This document shows positions 13,717-25,808 of a stretch of DNA of 64,000 nt, piece by piece (within the stretch, counting starts at the first letter, position 1; every line of letters begins with the position of its first letter). Below the pieces are notes generated by a model that was given only the letters and a program-made list of their open reading frames with translations, was not told the DNA's origin and searched no databases. Made by a program: the position numbers and the translations under genes. Origin of the DNA: Odiellus spinosus (taxonomy: Eukaryota; Arthropoda; Arachnida; Opiliones; Phalangiidae); contig OY987226.1 in NCBI GenBank assembly GCA_963920705.1, forward strand, positions 17,575,100 through 17,639,099, given 5' to 3'.

Positions 13717-16700
13717 CTAACTGGTTTTCTTCTTTTTGGCTCGAAGAGAACTTTGAGTGGCTGTTTTTTTTCTTTGAATGGTACGAGGAATTTCAAAGTT
13801 GGAGTCTTTCGGGGGATTTTGTTGTAAATTTGAAATATATTGAAGTTGAGTGGCCGCCCGATTATCAGATTGGTTTCGAACCATCAAGTTACGAAAGAGT
13901 TCTTCCTGCGAGACTCCTAATAATTCCGCGATACAATCGTTAGTCGACGTCAAATCAGAATTCTCTTCATTAGAAGTTTTTAAATCATTGGCTAAATCCT
14001 TTTCATTCGCGGCCGCCGACTCAGTTTCCATCAAATTAGGCAAATATTGAACCACTTCATTACCTAATTTAATCGTTATTAGATTAAATTAGGTTTAAAT
14101 TAAAATTTTAAAGGATTAATGAACTGATTAAAGGAGTCCTTCACGGCCGTGGCGTCCCCCCCCTGTTTTTTCAAAAGTCGGTCTTCCAAAAATTGCCCAC
14201 TGCATGTCTTTGGCGCCCCAGTAGTATATATCTATTAAGTAGTATAGAAGGGAGGGTCGCTAAAAACTGAGGGGGGAAGCAGTAGACATGAGGGAGCCGC
14301 CAAGGCAGTGAAGGACTCCTTTAAGGAAATATTGAGGTATTTACCAGTCACATCTCCTTTTGCAAATCGAAACGAATCCTGTTACGATTACGTTAAAGAT
14401 TAATTTAAAAATTAGTCTATTAATATTAGACGGAGAATGAAACCTGACAAAAGGTGGTTTTCTTTTGGTTTCTTACATTAGAATTGGCCAAATCCATAAG
14501 TTAAACATTCTACAAAACAAATATTAAGCTCGAATTCAATTTTTAAATTATTTCTAAAGTAGGCTTAACAAGAAACCATGGTGAGATTATCTTGCTGTTA
14601 ATGAGTAAACGCGCCCGTTCAATAATAAAATGTTTCAAAATATCCTTTTGCTCGTTAACAACGAGCTATCAAACTAGTCTAAATAGACACTTATTGAGAT
14701 GAACAAGGCTTGTGGAACAACAAATTGCTAGAGTCCGATGTGCTGTCAAATACAGCCAAAGTAGGGGGACGTAGGCAAGCCCCCTTAACTAGTGTGAGTC
14801 GTCCTTTGTGCGGAATCACAAAATTGCGCGCCAGGCGTTTTCATGCTGGCTTTACAAGCCTCAGATACTATTTTTCGTTTATTCAGCTGTGGTTTCCCCG
14901 TCACAAGGGCAAAAATTGAAAGCCACAAACAAATTAACCTTATATAATGACATCTTAACAAAAAGGCTGGGATCTATTTCCTTCTACTTCTATCTATTCG
15001 TGCTATTATTGCCATAGCAGACGACCCTGACATAGTTTTTGTTGTTTGTCAGATATAGTCTTTATTGGGCCTAAAAGTTCGGTAGTACCAAGAATAGATC
15101 TAAACCACACAAGAATAATAACAGCTATAGCTTTGTATTTACAATCGGGTGGAGCCAATAGCGGCCTTAAGCCCCGCCTCCTATCACGCGCACAGCAAGT
15201 GATTTTCTACAAAAAGCGCGGAACACGGTTACAAAAGTCAGCAGGTGGGGAGGAAATCTCGGACAGCGGGGGAATTCTCGGGTCTGTGATAGGGTGTAAA
15301 TCATAACGTATATTTCTTCAAAGCTAACAAGCTCCTCCCATTTGTGACTAGCGTTATACTGGAGCTATAGCAGGGTTCGTACAAAATTTTGGAAGTTAAT
15401 TTCCCTGACTTTTCCAGATTTTGCCTGACCATTTCTAAATAATTTCCCTGACCAATTTTTTCATGAATTTATTCTTACGAGCGAGCTGTTGGCAATTCCC
15501 ACATTTTATTTGACATACTTTATCAATCGGAGTCAGGATAGTTTCTCAGAATATGAGAAACAATTTGAATCTTTAGGCAAATATTTTGAGTTTATAATAA
15601 TTACGTTACAACTGATTGGTAAAACAATCATAAACAGTTCCTTGACACATACCAAGATATTTATTTTCTCTGACCACTTGGGCTATTTTCAAATTTCTTG
15701 ACTTTTCCTGACCTATTGGAGCAATTTTCAAAATCCCTGACTTTTCCCTGACCTTTCGGGCCACTTCCCAAATTCCCCGACTTTTCCCTGACCTTTAGGC
15801 CAATTTGCAAATTCCCTGACTTTTCCCTGATCTTTTGGGCCAATTTGCAAATTCCCTGCTTTTCCAGGTCATGTACGACCCCTGTATAGCGTACAGTTCA
15901 TTATTCTTGTGTGGATATAGATCTAGTCTTGGTAGTACATATTGTTTAATGAGTACAAAGCAAATAAATAAAGTCTAAAAAGTCACTGCGAGGAATCATA
16001 GACCGAGTAATCTCCCAAACAGAAGCTCCCTATGCGCATAATTCTTTTACAAGTAGGAACTGTATTTTTGTCCATTTTACCTTGAGAAGGTAGGCTTTGA
16101 GGGTCATGCTACCAGCAGAACTTTAATCTGAATATGAGCGTTACTTTAAATGTTACAATTGATTTCAAGCTTAATATTGGTTTGTTAATTTGTTATACTT
16201 AGGCCTACCACATAGAATCACTTGTTGTTGGGCTGCTGCATTCTCCCTTTAATTATATCTAAGTAATTTTATTACCGTTGGTAAATTATTTCCAGGCACC
16301 GTATCATCAGCACCAAAAAGCTGAAAATAATTTGGAGGTAATTTTTAAATGAAACGACTAAAACTAAGCAATCAAGGCGATCGAGAGTATCAAGGAATAT
16401 CTTACCCCCAACAAATTACTGGTATCGATGCTATAAGAATTGCCCGATAGTTGTTCGGACAACCAATCTAGTTCGTTATCGATTCCTTCCAAATGATCCG
16501 TAAATGACGATCTTTTATCGAGATAAATGTTATAAAACTAGAGTTAATTACACTATAATACTGGCCATTATCCAAGAGCATATTTATACAACGCGTTACA
16601 CCCAAATTGCGCAAAAATTTCGAACTAAATTGTAATAACTGCACAGCGAAGTCAATTTAAACCCAAACTCCCAAAAAATTTGGTATTAAGTGAAGTTTAT

Positions 16701-19700
16701 AGATTGTTTTGGATAAAGTAGCTAAAGAATATTCCACCACTCTTTCCTAGCTTTCCTATCATTGCAGGGCTGCTAGCCTTTCTCTCCGCTTCAACTCACA
16801 AGTAGTTGACAACACCGGGGGAAATGGAATTTACTCCCTTTAGTGAAAACTATGAATCTAATTTGGTCCTACACTAGCTGTTATAACAGCACAGTAAAGT
16901 ATATTTAAGCCCAAATAGCAAAGACCACACAGCATGGTTATTAAAGGGAGCCCAAAGGGGGTGCAAATAGAGGGGTCGACATTTTTAAAATACGTCATCA
17001 TGGGAACCAATTGTGGGGTTCAAAATAGCCGCTAGAACTATCCTGGCGCTAGGTGTTTGGGCGCGTTCCCCGATATGTAGTATTCCGCGTTTCCCCGAGT
17101 CCTCCCACTCCCTACTCCAACGTGGGCCTCGTGGCTCCACCCCGGATCCGGATGATGCCTATTTACGCCAGGGCTCTTCACGAAAAATAGTTCCCTATCA
17201 CGTGATAGTGACGTTTTTTAAAAATGTCTTCCCCCCCCCCCATATTGGTCTTTTGCACCCCCTTTGGGCTCCCTTTAAGGCCCAAATTTAATTGTTCATA
17301 AATATCGAAGATTTTTTTTTTTTGGATCTCTATAGACTAGGACTAATTTTCCCCCAAAATTGTCATTAACCTAGAAACGCACCTTAACTCTATTCGCGCC
17401 TTGTCAAACTGATTTCGAGGCTGTTTTTACTCTCCATTTCAATTTACTCCCACATAATAATAAAAAAAAAAAGATATCGCCTGTTCCAATGAGGGGAAAA
17501 AAATCTAATTCAGTCAAAAATGGTACAATTTGGAAAATTCTAACAAATTGTCGAAATAGGCAATTAAAATAACCGCAGGAATCAACAAAAGTGGACCAAC
17601 CCTTACCTAAAAAAGTTAGTCTTAAGAGGTCTTTCGGGTGTCTTATGTAGTCCTAAAGGGACTATCTGCGATTTTCAAATCCCCTTTAAAGTAGCCTTCT
17701 TTTCTAGCTTAGCAGACGACGTTGTACAAAATAAATTGTACAGTCAAAGCTAGGCTGCGTGCGTAAGGGAAGAGCATTTTAAAGGGGCAAGTTTCAGAGC
17801 AAGTGGGGCCTTTTAAAAGTCTTGCAGAAATCTTAAAGACTTCCCCAAGGGGCCAAGACTTTTGTATTGTTCTTGAAGACTTCTTCAGATCAGACTTTTT
17901 TCCGTAAGGGGACGAAATATAAAATTTTAGTTTACTTTTGTTGAATTTAGGTTATTTCTTATAGTTTATTTCGTCTTATTTCTTTGGAATTTTCAAATGA
18001 GAACCATTTATGACCAAATTAATCTTTTTTCTCATCAGAATGACCAAATTAATCTTTTTTCTCATCAGAAGGCCGATTTCTTTTGTGATTCTATGGAAGC
18101 ACATTAAATGAAAAGTAAAACCAACATCGTGCTCGCGAATGTTTTTCAATTTGTATAGATTAAATTCACAAGATCAGTTTGGAAAGGCCCGTATCCAGTA
18201 AAGTAGCGTGTCTACATTAACCAAATTAAAAAAAACCATCAACATTAATTCTTGCGATTTTCATTGACCTTTTGCCCTCTATTCGAAATTTGGATTAAAA
18301 TTACAAACATTATCTCGGAAGAGATAAAATAAAAAAATTGGGGTATCTTTTTAAGAACATTGAAAACTAATGGGGTTTGATCGTAAGAGTTTCAGGCAAT
18401 TGCGAGAAGGAAGTATGAAAAATAACATTTAGTAGTGCTGATGGTGGCGAAATTAAAAATGTATTACGGTTACCTTTCAATATCAAATCTTTTGTAACCG
18501 GGACTTAACAAGGAACTAAAATCATTCATCGAACAAAGGGAAGCAAAAAGTCAAACCCGATCATTTACATCGAGAGAAAGAGAGAAAACAAATTGGAAAA
18601 ATAAAATTAAATTGATTAGAAATTAGTTAAAGATAGTCTCGTCAAAATAAGATTTTGTATGGATACATAACAATTTTCACTTGATTTGCCCTTAAATAAA
18701 GTTACCAAGAACCGTTTACAAATTGAACCTTTTTTAAACCCATTAAAAGCCGGGAATAATCCCCATTAAAAGCCGGGAATAATCCCCATTAAAAGCCGGG
18801 AATAATCCCCATTAAAAGCCGGAAATAATCCCCATTAAAAGCCGGAAATAATCCCCATTAAAAGCCGGAAATAATCCCCATTAAAAGCCGGAAATAATCC
18901 CCATTAAAAGCCGGAAATAATCCCCATTAAAAGCCGGAAATAATCCCCATTAAAAGCCGGGAATAATCCCCATTAAAAGCCGGGAATAATCCCCATTAAA
19001 AGCCGGGAATAATCCCCATTAAAAGCCGGGAATAATCCCCATTAAAAGCCGGGAATAATCCCCATTAAAAGCCGGGAATAATCCCCATTAAAAGCCGGGA
19101 ATAATCCCCATTAAAAGCCGGGAATAATCCCCATTAAAAGCCGGGAATAATCCCCATTAAAAGCCGGGAATAATCCCCATTAAAAGCCGGGAATAATCCC
19201 CATTAAAAGCCGGGAATAATCCCCATTAAAAGCCGGGAATAATCCCCATTAAAAGCCGGGAATAATCCCCATTAAAAGCCGGGAATAATCCCCATTAAAA
19301 GCCGGGAATAATCCCCATTAAAAGCCGGGAATAATCCCCATTAAAAGCCGGGAATAATCCCCATTAAAAGCCGGGAATAATCCCCATTAAAAGCCGGGAA
19401 TAATCCCCATTAAAAGCCGGGAATAATACCATTTAAAAGCCGGGAATAATACCATTTAAAAGCCGGGAATAATCCCCACTTAAAAGCCGGGAATAATCCC
19501 CACTTAAAAGCCGGGAATAATCCCCACTTAAAAGCCGGGAATAATCCCCACTTAAAAGCCGGGAATAATCCCCACTTAAAAGCCGGGAATAATCCCCACT
19601 TAAAAGCCGGGAATAATCCCCACTTAAAAGCCGGGAATAATCCCCACTTAAAAGCCGGGAATAATCCCCACTTAAAAGCCGGGAATAATCCCCACTAAAA

Positions 19701-22700
19701 GCCGGGAATAATCCCCACTAAAAGCCGGGAATAATCCCCACTTAAAAGCCGGGAATAATCCCCACTAAAAGCCGGGAATAATCCCCACTAAAAGCCGGGA
19801 ATAATCCCCACTAAAAGCCGGGAATAATCCCCACTAAAAGCCGGGAATAATCCCCACTAAAAGCCGGGAATAATCCCCACTAAAAGCCGGGAATAATCCC
19901 CACTAAAAGCCGGGAATAATCCCCACTAAAAGCCGGGAATAATCCCCACTAAAAGCCGGGAATAATCCCCACTAAAAGCCGGGAATAATCCCCATTAAAA
20001 GCCGGGAATAATCCCCATTAAAAGCCGGGAATAATCCCCATTAAAAGCCGGGAATAATCCCCATTAAAAGCCGGGAATAATCCCCATTAAAAGCCGGGAA
20101 TAATCCCCATTAAAAGCCGGGAATAATCCCCATTAAAAGCCGGGAATAATCCCCATTAAAAGCCGGGAATAATCCCCATTAAAAGCCGGGAATAATCCCC
20201 ATTAAAAGCCGGGAATAATCCCCATTAAAAGCCGGGAATAATCCCCATTAAAAGCCGGGAATAATCCCCATTAAAAGCCGGGAATAATCCCCATTAAAAG
20301 CCGGGAATAATCCCCATTAAAAGCCGGGAATAATCCCCATTAAAAGCCGGGAATAATCCCCATTAAAAGCCGGGAATAATCCCCATTAAAAGCCGGGAAT
20401 AATCCCCATTAAAAGCCGGGAATAATCCCCATTAAAAGCCGGGAATAATCCCCATTAAAAGCCGGGAATAATCCCCATTAAAAGCCGGGAATAATCCCCA
20501 TTAAAAGCCGGGAATAATCCCCATTAAAAGCCGGGAATAATCCCCATTAAAAGCCGGGAATAATCCCCATTAAAAGCCGGGAATAATCCCCATTAAAAGC
20601 CGGGAATAATCCCCATTAAAAGCCGGGAATAATCCCCATTAAAAGCCGGGAATAATCCCCATTAAAAGCCGGGAATAATCCCCATTAAAAGCCGGGAATA
20701 ATCCCCATTAAAAGCCGGGAATAATCCCCATTAAAAGCCCGGAATAATCCCCATTAAAAGCCGGGAATAATCCCCATTAAAAGCCGGGAATAATCCCCAT
20801 TAAAAGCCGGGAATAATCCCCATTAAAAGCCGGGAATAATCCCCATTAAAAGCCGCGAATAAACCCCATTAAAAGTCGTGAATAAACCCCATTAAAAGTC
20901 GTGAATAAACCCCATTAAAAGTCGCGAATAAACCCTATTAAAAGCCGCAAATAATTACCCTCCTAACCAACTTTCAATTAAGTAATATATATACAACTTA
21001 CAAAGAAATAGGCGGTTGTTCGTTTAGAGCCACAGTCATTTGCGGGTTATTGGAGGTGGAGGGAGTGGGTGATTCGATCAAATCTGGGATTATCAAGTTG
21101 TTTTTTTCACTAACCAAGGGAACATTGGAAGGGGGATCGCTTCTAGAAGCTTGGGTTGAAGAGGGAGGCTGAGGACTGAGGACCTCTTTCCCATCATTAT
21201 TATTCGTCTCAGAATCTACCAGATCTTCTAACGTCGGATCAGCTGAGGTGGGGGAATTCAGAAACTCATTTTCCAGAACATCATTACCCGTTGGCAACAT
21301 TAGAATAGTGTTTCTGCATTCAAAACAAATTAGTTAACTTTTATAACGCAAAGTATTAAAATCTAGATGACCACATTACATATTTTCCCTTATATTCTAA
21401 CTATAAATCCTGTGATCTCCTATATTTGAACTCAAGAGATGTCAAGCAAATAGAATTTTTCAATGATTACCTATCCTCCCTTTAGATTAGTATAATCTGT
21501 AATATTTAATATTCTATAGCATTTAAGCTTTTAGTTTTTGTTACTACCACGTATGAACCAGTGATGAGACTATTTCCTACAATATTTTGAAGGCTTTACT
21601 AATTTATCGATGAAGATATTTCCCCAGTTAAGATAGTCTGTAATACTCCATAGTATTTAACCGCATAGTAATTACCAGGCATGAACCGGTGATGATACTA
21701 TTTCCTAAGACATTTTCAAAGCTTTCCTAATTGTAACATATTCCTCGCTGAAGGCTTTGAAAAAACCAACAACATCAGACATAATAAAATAAGTATATCC
21801 AATCATAGTTTGTTATTCTCCGTCTGCATAAGAGTTTTGGTGCCGTTTATTTTGTATCTACAGTAGTTGATCTAGGTTATATTGCTTCCTATTATTTAAC
21901 ATAAGATGCATTTATATTATCCTATATTTAACTGAAACATTTCCTATACTTCCTATAAAGGATTTCTAAATTTAACGTGGTCACTCTGGATTGACCTAAT
22001 CTTACGTGGGTGTTTGTAAGGGAACGAGGACGCTTAGAGGCTCCATTATTTCTTCAGTGTTTAAGGGACTGTCAACGGCAGGGCTGTTGACGATGGGTTG
22101 TTCGGGAAGAGGGCTTTCTCGAGATTGTTGTGCCTCGCAAAATTCTGGATTCAGAAGTCTTTGATTGATTGGTGAGGGCACAGATTCGGCGGCAACTCTA
22201 GATTCCAGGGAATCAGTCACATCTCTAATAACTGGTCCAGTTGAATTGTTCGAACTCTGAGCTTGGCTCTGAGACATACGTACGGATAACTTTGGTTAGG
22301 ATTCTATCTAAGATTGTCTTAATATCAGAGCCGCTACAAACATTTCACGAAGTGATTCCAGTTTGATTGAGTTTCAAACATGGACAACTTTTCAAAATTT
22401 ATCAAATCTAAATTTCCTGGACCCTTTTTAGATCAAATTTCAACCTCCTGAGCCCTCTTTAGACCACTCTCACCCTCCTTGAGACCTTGACCTTTATCTT
22501 TTTTGAAAAATTAAATCCTTGGAACCCCTTTTGAAGAGTGTAGCAACCCTGTTAAAGCAATCAACGATATACTAACAGAATATTGCCTGGTGAATCTTCC
22601 TATCTTGGGTGATTCGGAAGAGGCGGAACTATTATTCGAATTATTGACGGAACTATCATACAACATGAGAGGCAATTTCCTTTGGACAACGTTAATGTTT

Positions 22701-25133
22701 CTGTTTCCGGGTTGAACGAGAGTGACCAGGAATTGAATCAATTTCTCCACGACTTGTTGCTGTTTCATGTGTTTTTGTCTCAAAAAAGCCACTTCTCTCC
22801 ACAGGGCTTCATTCTCTCGTTTCATGTCATTCAGCAAGGAATCTACGCTCTCTTGTTTCCCTCTAATGGCTCGAACATCGGTTAAAATTTCGTGCATAAC
22901 ATCCGCCGAAGAGTCTGTGTTGATTAAACTATTGTTCGAGGTTGATGTAGTTCCGCCGCGACTAGTTGAAGTCTAATATCGATACAAAGACTATTCAGTT
23001 ACAGTAATGGCTCTAGTCAAGAAAAGATACTACTACAGTGGGAATGTTCTTGGAGTGAGGTAAACGCAGAGAACTGAATTGGTCCGCTAAGCCTTGGGTA
23101 CTTTCCAACTCAATCAGAGGTGGGCAAATTCGCGAACTTTCTCGCGAGTGACCAGGCTTGGCTGTACAAAGTCACTCGCGAATTGCCCAGCACTGAACTC
23201 AATTGAATCATTTGAATGCTCTTAATGCTAAGCCTTGGCTACTTTCAAACTCAATTGGATGTTCTTAACGCTAAACCTTATCAAAGTCAGTACACACTTC
23301 TGAACCAGGAGGGGACTTGGATGTTCTTAACGCTAAACCTTATCAAAGTCAGTGCACACTTCTGAAGCAGGAGGGGACTTTAACTTGTACAGGATTGTCG
23401 TCTTTCCTCAATAGGTGGTGGGATGATTCAGAAATTTTTGCAGAAGCGTCTCTCCCATTATCATGGCAACTCGATGTAGGAGATGTTACTACGTCGGGTT
23501 CCCACGGCAAGTAGAGAGACACGTCTGCAAAATCTTTGGTTATCGCGCCTCTGTAGTGGAAAATTGGGCAACTAAATTTCTCCCTTTGGATTTTTTTTTT
23601 TTTTTTTCGCTTGCTCTGGCTTGGTAAAACATAGAAGGCGTTGTTCTCAATTTATTTAACACTAAGACTTGGCTACATTCTAATTCAATTAGGGTTTTAG
23701 CGAATTATGCCTCTTTCTGCCTCAAGTTTTTACATTTTACAAATTATTAGAAGTTATTCCCAGTTTTGATTGGAAGTTGTGGCGGAGTAGCCAATAAAAA
23801 AATTAAGAACATAGAATAATTAATAAAGTTGCTAGATGTTCAAAGTACATGCAAGCATGTTAACATGGGGTCCTAAACATTCCCAGTGACCCTTACCGAA
23901 AAAAGTCTGATCTGAAGAGGCCTCTCAAGAACGCTACAAAAGTCTTGGGGAAGTCATTAAGACTTCCCCAAGACTTCTTGACATAATGAAAGACTTCCCC
24001 AAGACCTCTTAAGACTAACTTTCTTTGGTAAGGGGAGTATTCGTTTCTGTTCTTCTCGATAATTAGAATAAAACGTCAGAAAGTGATTATACAGGTACTG
24101 AAACTTTTCTCTTGATATACTCCAATAAAGTTTCTTGTCCCTTTAAGAAATATTGATGATAAAATTCCATCGTATCTGATTCGCATTTTAAACCTCCTTG
24201 GTCCGCGAGCTGTTTTTTCCTGAACCCATCTGTATGTCCCAAAATTATAAGATTTAACGGAGCTAGTTGACATTTAGAGTTGACTATCAAGTTTTACCAC
24301 TTACACATATTTAGCTGCCTTATAAAGCTCTGCATGTTGTTGTGCTTAAAATACATGGGTAAAAGTTCCCTTGCAAAGCGCGTTTGATCGTGAATAAAAA
24401 AACTCGTGCCATCCTAAAAAGGCAGTCATGATCTCAGTAAACAAAATACCTTAATGAATCTCAGCCCGACTAGCAAATCATTGAAATAGGGTAAGAACTC
24501 GTTATGTAGAAAACACTAGAGATAATTAACTACAATCCCTGTACCCTGGCAACAGCTATAAATATTAAGCCTGCCAATCTAAATACCCCCTCCAAAAATA
24601 AAACTAGAGCAACTGCTTTCAAATATGAAAATGTTTGGTTCAGCAATTATAGTCTATATTTGGAAGGCAAAATATATCAATGTACAAAATATTTCACTTT
24701 GGGGAAAGACATGAGTAATAAAATAAACCTTACACCCACAAATTCCTCCAAGTAGGCGTAAAAATAATAAATAAGTTTTGCTTGTCTGCCATTAAGTTCA
24801 ATTAAAATACCCTAATAATAAGGGTCTTCGAAGACATTTTGACTATGCCTATAGTTAAGGTAATTAATTCCAGACTTTCCAGGTGTATAATTAGTAGCCC
24901 GGTCTTGCCAGTTGCGACAACTTGCCAGTTGCCACTGAAGCCAATATATTTTTTATTCTACGCAATAAGCCTTGGGGATAAAGGTAAAAACAAAAAAATA
25001 GGCTTAAAACATTTCACATTACCACGTTCCAGCATATCAAATCGTCACAATTAGGATCTTCCACTAATCTCATTAATTTGGTCAAAAAGGCTGGGACATT
25101 TCCGCCCGCCGCTCCTAAATCCGTAGAATGCAT
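13717..25133 (-). CDS. HSF: Heat shock transcription factor (HSF1-type), 10 exons, about 624 aa
   Basis: Trimeric nuclear activator that binds heat shock elements. Exons (minus order): 25133-25023, 24413-24305, 24229-24099, 22972-22577, 22289-22006, 21313-21002, 16511-16406, 16320-16276, 14378-14345, 14063-13717; all phases close. The DNA-binding domain (about residues 12-117) reads [16 protein letters not shown], then [27 protein letters not shown] and [14 protein letters not shown], with the usual intron inside the NMY/GFRK join. The HR-A/B coiled coil (about 140-205) contains [16 protein letters not shown] and [10 protein letters not shown] Ser/Pro-rich middle holds [10 protein letters not shown], like the GPIISDIT of HSF1. 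HR-C (about 450-485) reads [17 protein letters not shown] and [12 protein letters not shown]. Exon 9 is a 34-base microexon; its join gives [10 protein letters not shown], matching GKQLVHYT of HSF1. The tail is lysine-rich, a possible nuclear signal. A poly(A) signal lies at 13630-13635. The family is certain; exons 8-10 are less sure than the rest. Confidence 0.93.
14132..14320. mobile_element. TTAA-flanked MITE filling HSF intron 9
   Basis: TTAA at 14128-14131 and 14321-14324; ends AGGAGTCCTTCACGGCC and its inverse (CAGTGAAGGACTCCT). It takes up 189 of the 281 bases of the intron between HSF exons 9 and 10. The ends fit the TTAAAGGRR consensus. No coding capacity. Confidence 0.85.
15371..15884. 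mobile_element. CAGGGTTCGTACA inverted-repeat element with internal TTCCCTGAC repeats
   Basis: Starts CAGGGTTCGTACA and ends TGTACGACCCCTG, inverse with two mismatches. TATAG abuts both ends. The right half consists of four to five imperfect copies of a 55-60-base unit containing TTCCCTGACTTTTCC and GGGCCAATTTGCAAA. hAT-like ends, no transposase. It lies in HSF intron 8 (14379-16275). Confidence 0.8.
16945..17274. mobile_element. TTAA-flanked MITE, AGGGAGCCCAAAGGGGG family, in HSF intron 6
   Basis: TTAA at 16941-16944 and 17275-17278. The terminal inverted repeats are perfect for 23 bases (AGGGAGCCCAAAGGGGGTGC and on). The interior is GC-richer than its surroundings and includes a short open frame that I do not consider a gene. 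Confidence 0.9.
17600..17911. mobile_element. CCCTTAC/GTAAGGG MITE carrying a nested second MITE
   Basis: Ends are CCCTTACCTAAAAAAGT and ACTTTTTTCCGTAAGGG. Words such as AGACTTCCCCAAG match the uninterrupted copy at 23.9 kb. From about 17653 to 17818 an unrelated AGGGACTATCTGCG-family element interrupts it, so the CCCTTAC element inserted first. Confidence 0.75.
18739..20957. repeat. 23-base satellite, roughly 96 copies, inside HSF intron 6
   Basis: Unit CCATTAAAAGCCGGGAATAATCC, very homogeneous. Blocks of variants occur: GCCGGAAAT (about 18815-18960), CCACTTAAAAG (about 19475-19690) and CCACTAAAAG (about 19690-19990); the last few copies (from 20855) decay to GTCGTGAATAAACC. Each unit has a CCGG/CpG. 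There are no spacers, so it is not a CRISPR array. HSF transcription crosses it on the minus strand. Confidence 0.97.
23115..23195. mobile_element. 81-base hAT-type MITE in HSF intron 3
   Basis: Perfect eight-base target duplication AACTCAAT (23107-23114 and 23196-23203). Ends CAGAGGTGGGCAA and TTGCCCAGCACTG, the usual CAGNG hAT type. The interior pairs CGCGAACTTTCTCGCGAGTGA with TCACTCGCGAA. No coding capacity. Confidence 0.88.
23255..23378. repeat. 62-base tandem duplication in HSF intron 3
   Basis: Two nearly identical units (23255-23316, 23317-23378), each starting TTGGATGTTCTTAACGC and ending CAGGAGGGGAC. The short open frame that starts in the second unit is not treated as coding. Confidence 0.85.
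23890..24034. mobile_element. CCCTTAC/GTAAGGG MITE in HSF intron 3
   Basis: Ends CCCTTACCGAAAAAAGTC and GACTAACTTTCTTTGGTAAGGG-type inverse. The centre is built of AAGTCTTGGGGAAGTC and its inverse. Uninterrupted relative of the element at 17600-17911. Confidence 0.75.
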
Positions 25134-25808
25134 AATTGATAAAAATTAACTTTTAACTTTCGTTATCATCGAAACGATTAGCCGTACGTCTGCTCTGTAC
25201 AAATACGACGTTGTTTTGATCCTGAGAAGCGAGAACCAGTAATACATAATCACGATCAATTGACGTCATTATGCCGGAATTTCCGGAAATAGATTTATTT
25301 ACCGGTGAAATGTTACGTGATTGGATAAAAAAAAGTAAACATTTTCATTGATTGGTTAACAGAGGGAGTCAGCAAGGGAAACATTGACACGTCAGAGGTT
25401 TTTATCTCTCACCTCGGTGTGATCCCCCTTAGTGAGGGAGTTACAGTATTCGCCATTACAAAAACCCCCTGTAAGAGCTTATTTGACGTCAAGCTTTCTT
25501 TCCCCCTCAGCTCTTCGCTGTCTCCCTATATTTTGGCTTAGAATTAAGACAAGTTTAAGAGTCAAAAACCAGTTTTTTTATCCAAAAACTGAGGATCACT
25601 GGTCCCGGGGACTAGATTAATTAATTTTAATATTTTAGAAATATTCTAAGAAGGAATACGAATCGGTTCGGACTTCGGATCCGGAGGAGCAGTTGAAAAA
25701 AAAAATATTTTCAAGCCTGTTTGGGGTTTATGTATTAAGCAGACGACAAAAAGAGAGGAAGTCTTTTTCTATGCAAAAATGATAAAATCTAACTAAAATT
25801 AATTAAAA
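25134..25808. promoter_or_regulatory. Shared divergent promoter of HSF and PIGU
   Basis: The start codons of HSF (minus) and PIGU (plus) face away from each other across 675 bases, so both promoters must lie here or overlap it. A perfect CRE/ATF palindrome TGACGTCA sits at 25261-25268. It is followed at once by CCGGAATTTCCGGAA (25274-25288), a near-palindrome with two ETS cores that is also close to, but not exactly, a heat shock element. No TATA box is obvious. Assignment of the sites to either gene is inference. Confidence 0.55.

Noticed and set aside
12060-16252. A 4.2-kb composite transposon bounded by inverted TTAAAGGGAGAATGCAGC ends
   Set aside because: The interval contains the last two HSF exons in correct phase plus independently bounded elements, so the two ends are better seen as separate broken copies.
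18739-20957. CRISPR-like array
   Set aside because: Repeats are strictly head-to-tail without unique spacers, and the setting is a eukaryotic intron.
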